Below are positions 40,713 to 49,343 of a stretch of DNA of 64,000 nt, piece by piece. The number at the start of each line of letters is the position of its first letter. Within the stretch, counting starts at the first letter, position 1. Origin of the DNA: Nocardia vulneris (GTDB lineage: Bacteria; Actinomycetota; Actinomycetes; Mycobacteriales; Mycobacteriaceae); the NCBI RefSeq assembly GCF_001613425.1, contig NZ_BDCI01000015.1, forward strand, positions 124,001 to 188,000, written 5' to 3'. The notes under the pieces are model-generated. The model did no database searches. It was not told the origin of the DNA and saw only the letters and a program-made list of their open reading frames with translations. The position numbers and the translations under genes are program-made.

Positions 40713-42293
40713 ATGCTCGAAGGCGTTCCAGTCGACGGAAGGACCCGGGCACCGATGGATGTGACCACGCTCATGCGGCAAGCCGCCGAGCTCAATGCCG
40801 ACCGCACGGCGATCATCACCGAGCAGGGCACGCTGACCTTCGCGCAGGCGTGGACGCGCGGCGTGCGACTGGCGAATGCGTTGCGCGCGTTGGGTGTCCG
40901 GCCCGGCGATCGGGTCGCCGGTTTGGAGGACAACAACCTGGGCTGCGTGGACACCGTGCTCGGTTGCGCGATCGCCGGTGCGGTGCGGGTGCCGCTGTAT
41001 CCGCGCAATTCCGCTGCGGCGCACGCGCACATGGTCGGCAACACCGACGCCAAGGTCCTGCTGACCGACGAGGCCTTCGCCGACTCGGTGCGCGGGCTAC
41101 CCGAGCAGCTCGCCTGCTCGGAGCGGATCATCGTGCGGGACAACAGTTATGAGCAATGGCTGGCCGGGCAGGACGATACCGACCCGCGACTGCCGATCGA
41201 CCCGGACGCCTGGTACGTCATCCGGTTCTCCGGCGGCACCACGGGCAAGCCGAAGGGCGTGGCCTACAGCCAGCACGACTGGGTACTGAACTGCCGGAAC
41301 TGGGCGTACGGCGTCGAACGGATGGGCCGCGGGAGCGTGATCGGTCATGCGGGCCCCATCTCGCACGCGTCCGGGTACCTGTTCCTCCCGGGCTGGCTGG
41401 CGGGGGCGGCCAACCTGATGTTCGGCGCGTTCGAACCGGGCAAGGTGCTGGCGATGATGGCCGAGCGGCGGGTGAGCCATATGTTCGCCTCGCCCAGCCT
41501 GCTCGCCGCCCTGGCCCGGCAGCCCGCCGCGGCCGCACGGGATTGGCCGCATCTGCGCACCATCCTGGTCGGTGGCGCGCCGATCACCGACGCCACGGCC
41601 CTGCTCGGTCGAAAAGTGTTCGGCGACACCCTGTATCAGGGCTTCGGGCAGACCGAGGCGGTACCGATCTCGTTCATGGCGCCCGAGGAATGGTTCGGCA
41701 CGGTCGACGGGTCCGAGCCGATGCGGTCGGCGGGCCGGGTAGCGCCCTACGCGCAGGTGCAGATCCGAGACGAGGACGGCAACGTCGTGCCGGTCGGCGA
41801 GCCGGGGGAGATCGTCGCGAAGGTCGAGGGCCAGATGCGCGGCTACTGGCGCGACGAAGAGCTGACCGGGACCAGGCTGGTCGACGGCTGGGTGCGGACC
41901 AGGGATATCGGGCGGCTGGACCGCAACGGTTTCCTCTACGTGCTGGACCGGGCCGAGGACATGATCGTCTCCGGTGGCTTCAACATCTGGCCCGCCGAGC
42001 TGGAAACCGTGCTGGCCGACCATCCGGCCGTGGTCGAGGCCGCGGTTTTCGGGATACCGGACGAGCGCTGGGGTGAAACCCCGATGGCGGTGGTCACCGT
42101 CACCGATCCGGCCGCGGTCACCGCGAGCGAACTCGTCGAACTGTGCCGGGAGCGGCTCGGTTCCTACAAGAAGCCGAGCCGCGTCGAGCTGACCACCGAG
42201 CCGCTGCCCAAGAGTGTGGTCGGCAAGCTGCTGCGCAAACAGTTGCGGGAACCGCACTGGGCCGGTCACGCGAGCCGAGTGTCCGGCGCTTGA
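40713..42293 (+). CDS. AMP-dependent acyl-CoA ligase (class I adenylate-forming)
   Basis: Adenylating enzyme of about 526 residues. The P-loop FSGGTTGKPKG lies about residue 172-182, YQGFGQTE about 308-315, the hinge region RTRDIGRLDRNGFLYVLDR about 390-408, and the catalytic lysine segment LPKSVVGKLLRK near the C-terminus. The GFNIWPAELE motif also fits. Start ATG 40713; ATG 40755 is an alternative. First gene of a rightward operon with a hydrolase and a nitronate monooxygenase. The acid substrate is unknown. Confidence 0.9.
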   Translation: MLEGVPVDGRTRAPMDVTTLMRQAAELNADRTAIITEQGTLTFAQAWTRGVRLANALRALGVRPGDRVAGLEDNNLGCVDTVLGCAIAGAVRVPLYPRNSAAAHAHMVGNTDAKVLLTDEAFADSVRGLPEQLACSERIIVRDNSYEQWLAGQDDTDPRLPIDPDAWYVIRFSGGTTGKPKGVAYSQHDWVLNCRNWAYGVERMGRGSVIGHAGPISHASGYLFLPGWLAGAANLMFGAFEPGKVLAMMAERRVSHMFASPSLLAALARQPAAAARDWPHLRTILVGGAPITDATALLGRKVFGDTLYQGFGQTEAVPISFMAPEEWFGTVDGSEPMRSAGRVAPYAQVQIRDEDGNVVPVGEPGEIVAKVEGQMRGYWRDEELTGTRLVDGWVRTRDIGRLDRNGFLYVLDRAEDMIVSGGFNIWPAELETVLADHPAVVEAAVFGIPDERWGETPMAVVTVTDPAAVTASELVELCRERLGSYKKPSRVELTTEPLPKSVVGKLLRKQLREPHWAGHASRVSGA

Positions 42294-42328
42294 CCGATTC
42301 CCTTGTCCGACAACGAAGGAGGACCATC

Positions 42329-43144
42329 ATGACCGGCTGGCATCGCGTCGACGTCGGCACCGGCCGGCCGCTCGTGCTGTTGCACGGCGGCGGCTCGTCG
42401 GTGCGCAGCTGGCTGCCGGTGATCGAACTGCTCGCCACCGAACGCCGGGTGCTCGCGCTCGACTTCCCGGGCTTCGGCCGGACACCCTCGCTCGCCGGCG
42501 CGGAGTTCGACATGGTGGTGGCGGTACGCGAACTCGGCGCCGAACTCGCGCGACTCGGCGTGCGCACGCCGGTCGACCTCGCGGGGAACTCGATGGGCGG
42601 ATGGATCGCCCTGGAAGCCGCCAAGCACGGGCTGGCCCGCAGCGTCGTCGCGATCGGGCCCGCCGGTCTCTGGGCCGAGAGCATGCCGTTGCGCACCCGC
42701 GCGCAGTTCGCCGCGGGTTCCTTCGGCGCGTGGCTGTTCCACACCCGCGCCCGCGTGCTGCTGCGATCGTCGCTGTGCCGTGCGCTCGCGCTCTCGACGC
42801 CGGTCAAGCACCCCCGCAACTTCACCTACGCCGAGGCGGTCGACTTCTTCGACGATCTGCGCACCTCGGCGCCGACGCTGCGGCGTGCGCTGCACGTCGC
42901 CCGCACGTCCAGATTCGAAGGGGGACAGGGCATCACCGCGCCGATCACGCTGGCGTTCGGCTCGCACGACCGCATGGTGCGCGCGGGGGACAGCCGGTTT
43001 CTCGATCAGCTGCCCGATGGCGTCCGGATCGTGCCGCTGCCCGACTGCGGGCACATGCCGATGTGGGACAAGCCCGTGCTGGTGGCCCGCACCATCCTGG
43101 CGGGCACCGAGAGCGCGGTCGATCGCAACGGGCTCGGTGCATGA
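42329..43144 (+). CDS. Alpha/beta hydrolase
   Basis: Serine hydrolase of 271 residues: oxyanion HGGGSSVRSW, nucleophile elbow LAGNSMGGW, acid in FGSHDRMV, and the catalytic His in DCGHMPMWDKP. No signal peptide. ATG with AGGAGG six bases upstream. Lies between the ligase and nitronate monooxygenase genes; its stop overlaps the next start (ATGA), so all three belong together. Possible role as thioesterase or carbon-carbon hydrolase; substrate unknown. Confidence 0.9.
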   Translation: MTGWHRVDVGTGRPLVLLHGGGSSVRSWLPVIELLATERRVLALDFPGFGRTPSLAGAEFDMVVAVRELGAELARLGVRTPVDLAGNSMGGWIALEAAKHGLARSVVAIGPAGLWAESMPLRTRAQFAAGSFGAWLFHTRARVLLRSSLCRALALSTPVKHPRNFTYAEAVDFFDDLRTSAPTLRRALHVARTSRFEGGQGITAPITLAFGSHDRMVRAGDSRFLDQLPDGVRIVPLPDCGHMPMWDKPVLVARTILAGTESAVDRNGLGA

Positions 43145-44055
43145 GCACCTTCGATCGAATCCGGCGCAGACTGCGGCTGCCGATCATCGCCGCGCCGATG
43201 TTCCTGGTGTCCGGTCCGGAGCTGGTGCTGGCGGCGTGCCGGGCCGGCGTGATCGGCGCGTTTCCCACCGCCAATGCCCGGACCAGCGCGCAACTCGGCG
43301 AATGGCTCGGCCGCATCCGGTCCGGGCTCGCGCCGACCGACGCGCCGGTCGCGGCGAATCTCATTGTGCACAAGAGCAATCCGAGACTGGCGGACGATCT
43401 GGCGGTGCTGCAGGAACTGCCCACCGATCTGGTGATCACCTCGGTCGGCTCGCCCGCGCCGGTGATCGAGGCGCTGCGGCTGACCCGGACCCTGGTATTC
43501 GCCGATGTCGCGTCGCTGCGGCATGCCCGGCGGGCCGTCGAGGCCGGCGCCGACGGACTCATCCTGCTCACCGCGGGTGCGGGCGGCCAGACCGGCTGGG
43601 CCAACCCGTTCGCTTTCGTCCGCGCGGTCCGCGAGTTCTACGCCGGGCCGGTGGTGCTCGCGGGCGGTATCGCCGACGGCGTCGCGTTACGTGCGGCGCT
43701 GACACTCGGGGCCGATCTCGCCTATCTCGGCACGAAATTCCTTGCTACCACGGAAAGTCTCGCGCCCGCGGCGCACAAACAGATGGTCGCCGCGACCACG
43801 CTGGACGACGTCGTCCTCACCTCGGCCCTGACCGGGCTGCCCACCAGCATGCTGCGGCCCTCGCTCGACGCGGCCGGCCTCGAGTTCGATCCCCACACCG
43901 GTGATGCCGACGTCAGCTCGTTGCTCGCGCAGGCGGACGGAGTCAGGGCTTGGCGGGATCTCTACAGCGGCGGTCACTCCGTCAGCGGCGTGCACGCGGT
44001 CTGCTCGGTCGCCGAAGTCGTGGAACGGACCGCGCGGGAGTTCCACGACCAGTAG
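43141..44055 (+). CDS. Nitronate monooxygenase (2-nitropropane dioxygenase type)
   Basis: FMN-dependent TIM-barrel enzyme of 304 residues: LRLPIIAAPMFLVSGPEL at the N-terminus, TAGAGGQTGWANPF for the central loop, and the phosphate-binding GGIADGVALRAALTLGADLAYLGTKFLAT. It would oxidise nitronates or a related alpha-carbanion substrate. The ATG overlaps the stop of the hydrolase gene. The operon ligase-hydrolase-NMO under PucR control looks like a route for an acid or nitro-compound, not further defined. Ends 41 bp before map. Confidence 0.88.
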   Translation: MSTFDRIRRRLRLPIIAAPMFLVSGPELVLAACRAGVIGAFPTANARTSAQLGEWLGRIRSGLAPTDAPVAANLIVHKSNPRLADDLAVLQELPTDLVITSVGSPAPVIEALRLTRTLVFADVASLRHARRAVEAGADGLILLTAGAGGQTGWANPFAFVRAVREFYAGPVVLAGGIADGVALRAALTLGADLAYLGTKFLATTESLAPAAHKQMVAATTLDDVVLTSALTGLPTSMLRPSLDAAGLEFDPHTGDADVSSLLAQADGVRAWRDLYSGGHSVSGVHAVCSVAEVVERTAREFHDQ

Positions 44056-44096
44056 GGCCGTCGGCGCGGCCGCCGCGCGCCGATTACCCTGTTCAC

Positions 44097-44960
44097 ATGT
44101 CTGTCCGCACTCGTAAGCCGCTGACCCCCGGGACCCTCTCGCCCACCCGCGAGGTCCCGCGCACGATCGAGCGCCCCGAATACGCGTGGAAGAAGACCGT
44201 CAACGAGGGTCGCGAGCCCTGGGTGCAGACCGCGGAGACGATCGAGAAGATGCGGATCGCGAGCAAGATCGCGGCGCAGGCCCTGGAAGAGGCGGGCAAG
44301 GCCGTCGCACCCGGCGTCACCACCGACGAACTGGACCGGATCGCGCACGAGTACATGTGCGACCACGGCGCCTACCCGTCGACCCTGGGCTACAAGGGCT
44401 TTCCGAAGTCGTGCTGCACCTCGCTGAACGAGGTGATCTGCCACGGCATTCCGGACTCCACCGTGATCGAGGACGGCGACATCGTCAATATCGACGTCAC
44501 CGCCTACATCCACGGCGTGCACGGCGACACCAACAAGACCTACCTGGCCGGCGAGGTGGACGAGGAGGTGCGCCTGCTCGTCGAGCGGACCGAGGAAGCC
44601 ACGCTGCGGGCCATCAAAGCAGTCCGGCCCGGGCGGGCGCTGAACGTCATCGGCCGGGTGATCGAGTCCTACGCGAACCGCTTCGGCTACGGCGTGGTGC
44701 GCGACTTCACCGGTCACGGCGTCGGCCCCACCTTCCACAGCGGCCTGGTGATCCTGCATTACGACCAGCCCGCCATCGAGTCGATCATCGAACCGGGCAT
44801 GACGTTCACCATCGAGCCGATGATCAACCTCGGCGGGATCGACTACGAGATCTGGAACGACGGCTGGACCGTGGTCACCAAGGACCGCAAATGGACGGCC
44901 CAGTTCGAACACACCCTGGTGGTCACAGAAACCGGCGCGGAAATCCTGACCTTGCCGTGA
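44097..44960 (+). CDS. map: Methionine aminopeptidase, type I
   Basis: Removes the initiator methionine. Protein of 287 residues with an N-terminal extension of about 40 residues (RKPLTPGTLSPTREVPRTI) as in actinobacterial MapB. Metal ligands can all be seen: the two Asp in VNIDVTAYIHGVHGDTN, His in GHGVGPTFH, Glu in TIEPMINL, Glu in QFEHTLVV. TACCCT at 44085-44090 is six bases before the ATG (leaderless). Its position matches M. tuberculosis mapB. Its 3' end is repeated downstream in decaying copies. Confidence 0.96.
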   Translation: MSVRTRKPLTPGTLSPTREVPRTIERPEYAWKKTVNEGREPWVQTAETIEKMRIASKIAAQALEEAGKAVAPGVTTDELDRIAHEYMCDHGAYPSTLGYKGFPKSCCTSLNEVICHGIPDSTVIEDGDIVNIDVTAYIHGVHGDTNKTYLAGEVDEEVRLLVERTEEATLRAIKAVRPGRALNVIGRVIESYANRFGYGVVRDFTGHGVGPTFHSGLVILHYDQPAIESIIEPGMTFTIEPMINLGGIDYEIWNDGWTVVTKDRKWTAQFEHTLVVTETGAEILTLP

Positions 44961-45155
44961 GCGGACGGCCCGGTCCGAAGCTCGCGCCTTTGGGTGGTCA
45001 CAGATACCGGCGCGCAGATCCTGACTTTGCCGTGAGCGGACGGCCCGGTCCGAAGCTCGCGCCCTTGGGTGGTCAAAGATGTCGGCGCCGAAATCCTGAC
45101 TTTGCCGTGAGTGGACGTTTCGGCCCGTGGGGTCACGGAAACCGGCCGACGTGGT
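44921..45155 (+). repeat. 75-bp tandem repeat of the map gene 3' end
   Basis: Units begin at 44921, 44996 and 45071 (period 75), each starting GGTCA and containing CCTGAC-TTGCCGTGAG. Unit 1 lies in map and includes its stop; units 2 and 3 would still read VVTDTGAQILTLP* and VVKDVGAEILTLP*, versus VVTETGAEILTLP* in map. A fourth, shortened copy begins at 45131 inside the start region of cobQ. Units 1 and 2 are nearly identical; unit 3 is more diverged. Confidence 0.85.
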
Positions 45156-46707
45156 GAAGGGGGCGCTGCTCGTCGCGGGCACGACCTCGGACGCGGGCAA
45201 GAGCGTCGTGGTGGCCGGGATCTGCCGGATGCTGGCGCGGCGCGGCGTGCGGGTCGCGCCGTTCAAGGCGCAGAACATGTCCAACAATTCGGTGGTCACC
45301 CTCGACGGCGGGGAGATCGGCCGGGCGCAGGCGTTGCAGGCCCGGGCCTGCGGCCTGGAGCCGAGCGTGCGGTTCAATCCGGTGCTGTTGAAGCCGGGCA
45401 GTGACCGGCGCTCACAACTGGTGGTGCGGGGCAAGGCGGTCGGCACCGTCGGCGCGCGCGACTACTTCCGGCATCGCCAGGAATTGCGCGCCGTGGTCGC
45501 GACCGAACTCGCCGCCCTGCGTGCCGAATTCGATGTGGTGATCGCTGAGGGCGCCGGATCGCCCGCCGAAATCAACCTCCGGGCAACGGATCTCGCGAAC
45601 ATGGGACTCGCGCAGGCCGCGTCGCTTCCGGTGCTGCTGGTCGGTGACATCGACCGCGGCGGCGTGCTCGCGCATCTGTTCGGCACCGTCGCGATCCTGG
45701 AACCCGAAGACCAGCAATTGATCTCGGGTTTCGTGGTGAACAAGTTCCGTGGCGATGTCGAGCTGCTGCGCCCCGGCCTGGACCGGCTGACCGAACTCAC
45801 CGGCCGCCCCACCCTCGGGGTGCTGCCGTTCGCCGAGGACCTGTGGATCGACGCCGAGGATTCGCTGAGCACCGTCGCGGACGCGCCGGTCGGCCGTCCA
45901 CGCCCACCCGTCGGCGCCGAATGGCTGACGGTCGCCGCCATCCGGTTGCCGCGCATCTCCAACTCCACCGACGTCGAGGCGTTGGCCTGTGAGCCGGGAG
46001 TTTCCGTGCGCTGGGTGAGCGAACCCTCCCGGCTCGGGGAGGCCGACCTGGTGGTGCTGCCGGGCAGCAAGGCGACCGTGTCGGACCTGGAATGGTTGCG
46101 GCGCAACGGACTTGCCGATGCGCTCGAAGCCCGCGCCCGCGCCGGACGGCCGATCCTCGGTATCTGTGGCGGCTACCAGATGCTGGGCACCCGGATCGTG
46201 GATCCGGTCGAGTCGGGCGCGGGGGAGGTCGCGGGACTCGGCCTGTTCGATCTGGAGATCGCCTTCGCCGATCCGAAGGTGTTGCGGCGCAGTAGCGGAC
46301 ACGGCCACGCGACCGAGGTCGCGGGAATTCCGCTGCACGGCTACGAGATCCATCACGGACGGGTGGTGCGCAGCGGCGACCCGGCGTGGTTGCGGCTCGA
46401 CGGCGAGCCGGAAGGTTCGGTCCGCGCGGCCCTCTGGGGCACGCACCTGCACGGGCTGCTCGAATCGGACGAGTTCCGCCGGGCCTGGCTGCGTTCGGTC
46501 GCCACCGCCGCGGGCCGGACGGGTTTCGTTGCGGCCGAGGACACTTCGGTCGACGCCGTCCGCGCGAGCCAGCTGGATCTGCTGGCCGATCTGATCGAAC
46601 AGCACCTGGATATCGCCCAGCTCGAACGGCTCATCGCCGCGGGCGCGCCCGCCGGACTGCCGGTCTTGCGCACGCACGCGAGCACCGACGTCGACCGGAA
46701 CTGTTGA
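45127..46707 (+). CDS. cobQ: Cobyric acid synthase
   Basis: Amidates four carboxylates of adenosylcobyrinic acid a,c-diamide using glutamine and ATP. N-terminal dethiobiotin-synthetase-like domain: LVAGTTSDAGKSVVVAG, APFKAQNMSNNS, AEGAGSPAEINLR. C-terminal glutaminase: GICGGYQMLG with the nucleophile Cys at about residue 345, and HLHGLLESDEF with the His. The length of 526 fits. The start is uncertain: GTG 45127 lies within the repeat remnant, while GTG 45154 (VKGALLVAG) would match family N-termini better. Other cob genes follow 7 kb downstream. Confidence 0.95.
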   Translation: MGSRKPADVVKGALLVAGTTSDAGKSVVVAGICRMLARRGVRVAPFKAQNMSNNSVVTLDGGEIGRAQALQARACGLEPSVRFNPVLLKPGSDRRSQLVVRGKAVGTVGARDYFRHRQELRAVVATELAALRAEFDVVIAEGAGSPAEINLRATDLANMGLAQAASLPVLLVGDIDRGGVLAHLFGTVAILEPEDQQLISGFVVNKFRGDVELLRPGLDRLTELTGRPTLGVLPFAEDLWIDAEDSLSTVADAPVGRPRPPVGAEWLTVAAIRLPRISNSTDVEALACEPGVSVRWVSEPSRLGEADLVVLPGSKATVSDLEWLRRNGLADALEARARAGRPILGICGGYQMLGTRIVDPVESGAGEVAGLGLFDLEIAFADPKVLRRSSGHGHATEVAGIPLHGYEIHHGRVVRSGDPAWLRLDGEPEGSVRAALWGTHLHGLLESDEFRRAWLRSVATAAGRTGFVAAEDTSVDAVRASQLDLLADLIEQHLDIAQLERLIAAGAPAGLPVLRTHASTDVDRNC

Positions 46708-46741
46708 CGCGGCGGACCCCGCCCCTTACCTTTCAGTAAGG
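46704..46741 (+). promoter_or_regulatory. Promoter with inverted repeat for the VapBC operon
   Basis: TTGACG (46704-46709) and TACCTT (46727-46732) are 17 bp apart. CCTTAC (46724-46729) and GTAAGG (46736-46741) form an inverted repeat over the -10, and GTAAGG appears again at 46755-46760. This is the usual layout for an autorepressed antitoxin operon. It overlaps the cobQ stop. Confidence 0.6.
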
Positions 46742-46780
46742 AATTCGACCCCGGGTAAGGCATGGGTCCTCGGCACGGAA

Positions 46781-47086
46781 GTGTGGTCGGTGAGCGAAAT
46801 GGCAGCAGACAAGAGACCCGGCGGCAGGTCGGGCAATGTGGTGTCCGCGACCGTGACCAGCAAGGGGCAGATCACCATCCCGATCGACGTCCGGGTCGCG
46901 ATGGGGCTGCGGGCGGGGGTCCGGGTCGCCTTCGTGCCGACCGCGAACGGCACCTACGAACTGGTGCCGGAAACCCGGACCATCAAGTCGCTCAAGGGAA
47001 TCGTCGGCTGGTCCGGCTCGCCGATCGGGCTCGTGCAGATGAACGAGGCCATCACGGGCAACATCGTGGAAGGCAAGCAGAAATGA
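46781..47086 (+). CDS. AbrB/SpoVT-type antitoxin (VapB)
   Basis: DNA-binding antitoxin of about 101 residues. The swapped-hairpin AbrB domain is clear: VVSATVTSKGQITIPIDVRVAMGLRAGVRVAFVP, followed by a C-terminal toxin-neutralising part (KSLKGIVGWSGSPIGLVQMNEAITGNIV). Start uncertain: GTG 46781 or ATG 46799. Stop overlaps the PIN toxin start (ATGA). An inverted repeat over its promoter suggests autoregulation. Confidence 0.88.
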   Translation: MWSVSEMAADKRPGGRSGNVVSATVTSKGQITIPIDVRVAMGLRAGVRVAFVPTANGTYELVPETRTIKSLKGIVGWSGSPIGLVQMNEAITGNIVEGKQK

Positions 47087-47475
47087 TCGGTCTGGACGCC
47101 AACGTGCTGATCCGCTACCTCACCCAGGACGACCCGGAGCAGTCCGCGCGGGCCAACCAGGTGATCGACGGGCTCAGCGAGACCCGTCCCGGCTACGTGA
47201 CGATGATCGTGCTCGCCGAGATCCACTGGGTGCTGCGCCGCGGCTACAAGCAGGATCCCGAGGCGGTCACCGACGTGCTGCTCGGCCTGCTGGACTCCAC
47301 CGAGATCGTCATCGAGCGGGCCGACACGGTGCGCCAGGCGCTGCGCCGGGCCGCCGACGGCGCGGACTTCGCCGACGCGCTCATCCAGCAGCTGGGCCAG
47401 GAGGCGGGCTGCGATCTCACCGTCACGTTCGACCACAACGCGGGCGAGCAAGCCGGAATGCGATTACTGGCCTGA
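47083..47475 (+). CDS. PIN-domain ribonuclease toxin (VapC)
   Basis: Protein of 130 residues with the PIN metal-binding acidic residues: MIGLDANVLIRYL (Asp5), VLAEIHWVL (Glu), and GADFADALIQQ (two Asp). Such toxins cut specific RNAs, often tRNA or rRNA, when the antitoxin is lost. Overlaps the antitoxin gene by four bases. M. tuberculosis has VapBC23 in the same neighbourhood (between the PBP and mapB genes), though here the pair is after cobQ. Confidence 0.9.
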   Translation: MIGLDANVLIRYLTQDDPEQSARANQVIDGLSETRPGYVTMIVLAEIHWVLRRGYKQDPEAVTDVLLGLLDSTEIVIERADTVRQALRRAADGADFADALIQQLGQEAGCDLTVTFDHNAGEQAGMRLLA

Positions 47476-47530
47476 GCCCGACCGAGGAAGACCGGACTTC
47501 GTTCAGCTGAGCCGTGTAGCGTGATTCGGC

Positions 47531-48094
47531 ATGAAATCTCGGCAGATCACGGTCGGTGACCGGGCATGGACCGTGCGGGTCGACGGGCCGGAATCCCGGC
47601 ACAGCGTGTTGCTGCTGCCCGACCTCGGTGACCCGGCGGACGTCTACGACCAGGTGTGTGCCCGATTGCACAACTCCGATCTGCGCACCGTGGTGCCGGA
47701 GACGATCGAGGGGCTCGACGCGGCGGGCGTCACCGCGATCCTGGACGAGATCGGGGTGCCCTGGGCGAACGTCGCCGCCCGCGGCGCCGGCGCGGACCTG
47801 GCCTGGCGGGCCTGTGCGGCCGGATTCGGCCGGTTCATCAGCCTCGTGGTGGCCGATCGCGGGCATCCCGCGGCCCCGGGCGCCGACGGCACCGTTTCCG
47901 ACGCCACGGTGCGACCGGTGGAACTGCCGACCACGGTGCTGGTGACCAAGAACCTGCCCCGGTCGGTCGCCGACGCCTCCGGCCGCTTCGTCTACGGCGA
48001 ATTCCGGGTGGTCGACGTCGACGTCAGCAATGTGGCGACCGAGGCCGACCACGAGCTGGCCACCGAGATCGTGCTACGCACCAGCACCTGGTGA
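47531..48094 (+). CDS. Alpha/beta-hydrolase-like protein lacking the nucleophile
   Basis: Protein of 187 residues with an alpha/beta-hydrolase-like start (VLLLPDLGDPADVYDQVCARL). The expected nucleophile elbow GxSxG is instead RGAGADLAW, with Gly in place of Ser, and no catalytic His is visible at the end, where the protein stops with an AGE-like ELATEIVLRTSTW. It is shorter than normal hydrolases (about 260). Possibly a non-catalytic or regulatory relative. Its 3' end overlaps the convergent hydrolase gene by 21 bases. Confidence 0.7.
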   Translation: MKSRQITVGDRAWTVRVDGPESRHSVLLLPDLGDPADVYDQVCARLHNSDLRTVVPETIEGLDAAGVTAILDEIGVPWANVAARGAGADLAWRACAAGFGRFISLVVADRGHPAAPGADGTVSDATVRPVELPTTVLVTKNLPRSVADASGRFVYGEFRVVDVDVSNVATEADHELATEIVLRTSTW

Positions 48095-49150
48095 GCCGGC
48101 GGGTGCCTGGGCCGGGTACCCCGTGAGCCAATCCAGCCAGCTGTCGAGTTCGGCGAACGCGTGCGCGCGCGGCTCGGCCGAGGACAGGAACACGTCGTGG
48201 CGCGCACCGTCGATCGGCACGATGTTGGTGCGGTCGCCGAGGCAGCCGGACCAGCGCTGAATCTGCTTGACGTCGAGCACCGCGTCGGCCACGTCGACGG
48301 CGGGACCGTACTTGCGGGCGAACTTCGTCATCCGGGAGCGCAGGATCAGCGACGGCACACCGATGTCGAGACCGCCGTGCAATTCGGCGTGGCCGTTGCG
48401 GATCGCGCGCAGCCAGCCGAACCGGATGGGGAAGCCCTGCAACGGTTTCCAGTCCAGGTTGTAGTCCCACTCGCCCGCGACGCTGTGATGCAGGCTGTCG
48501 CCGTAGCTGCTGGCCTTGCTCGCGGGCAGCTCGAGCATCTTCCGAAACCGCCCGACCGCCTTGATGATCGGCGTGCCGACGGTCCGGTAGTAGGACGGCC
48601 CGTGCAGATCGAACCAGGGGCTGTTGAGCACCAAACCCGTGATGCCCGCCTGCGCGGTGCCCTGGGCCTTGTTGAGCCGGTTGAGCCACAGCGCCAGGAT
48701 CAGTCCGCCGGTCGAATGCGCGTTGAGCACCACCGGCGCGCCGGTCTCGGCGCGCACGATGCGTAAGGCCTCGTTCAACTCCTCGTCATACAGTGCGAGA
48801 TCGGTCACATAGTGCGGTGTCTGGCCGTCCCGCAGCGAGCGTCCGCACTTGCGCAGGTCCAGTGCGTAGAACTGGTAGCCGCGCGCCGCGAAATGCTCGG
48901 CGATGTGCTCCTGGAAGAAGTAGTCGGTGAACCCGTGCACGTACAGCACCGCGCCCGCGGTGGCCGCGATCTCCCCGCCCGGGGCGTATCGGACCAGCGT
49001 GGCCACGGCCTCGCCCTCGCCGTCGGGATCGGCGCCGAAAGACAGCGTGCGCTGCTGGTAGTTCGCGCCGAGGACATCGGCTTTCCACTGCCCGTCGGCC
49101 TGCGTGCGCGTCTCGGGAACGGCAAGTGAAGTTTCCTTTGTCACACACAC
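48074..49150 (-). CDS. Alpha/beta hydrolase (monoacylglycerol-lipase-like)
   Basis: Protein of 358 residues with AVLYVHGFTDYFFQEHIAEHFA (oxyanion region), the elbow LNAHSTGGLILAL (nucleophile Ser), and GARHDVFLS with the catalytic His. No signal peptide. The ATG at 49150 begins MCVTKETSLAVPE; an internal GTG or ATG start cannot be excluded. Rv2854 of M. tuberculosis has the same position next to mqo. Probably a lipase or esterase; the substrate is not evident. Confidence 0.88.
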   Translation of the reverse strand: MCVTKETSLAVPETRTQADGQWKADVLGANYQQRTLSFGADPDGEGEAVATLVRYAPGGEIAATAGAVLYVHGFTDYFFQEHIAEHFAARGYQFYALDLRKCGRSLRDGQTPHYVTDLALYDEELNEALRIVRAETGAPVVLNAHSTGGLILALWLNRLNKAQGTAQAGITGLVLNSPWFDLHGPSYYRTVGTPIIKAVGRFRKMLELPASKASSYGDSLHHSVAGEWDYNLDWKPLQGFPIRFGWLRAIRNGHAELHGGLDIGVPSLILRSRMTKFARKYGPAVDVADAVLDVKQIQRWSGCLGDRTNIVPIDGARHDVFLSSAEPRAHAFAELDSWLDWLTGYPAQAPAGSPGAGA

Positions 49151-49343
49151 AATCTATGTCACATTCGGCGGGTTCGGCGCGGGGGATCGGCGTGGTGAGG
49201 TGCACAATTGGAGCTAGGTGAACGGCGGGTAACCTAACCCCCGCCATGGTTTCCGAACCGAGGCATCACACGTAAGTACCGTGCCCAGGCAGGTCCACCC
49301 GCCCGGTGGGCCCGCGCAGAAGGACAAGGAAGTCGATCTACCC

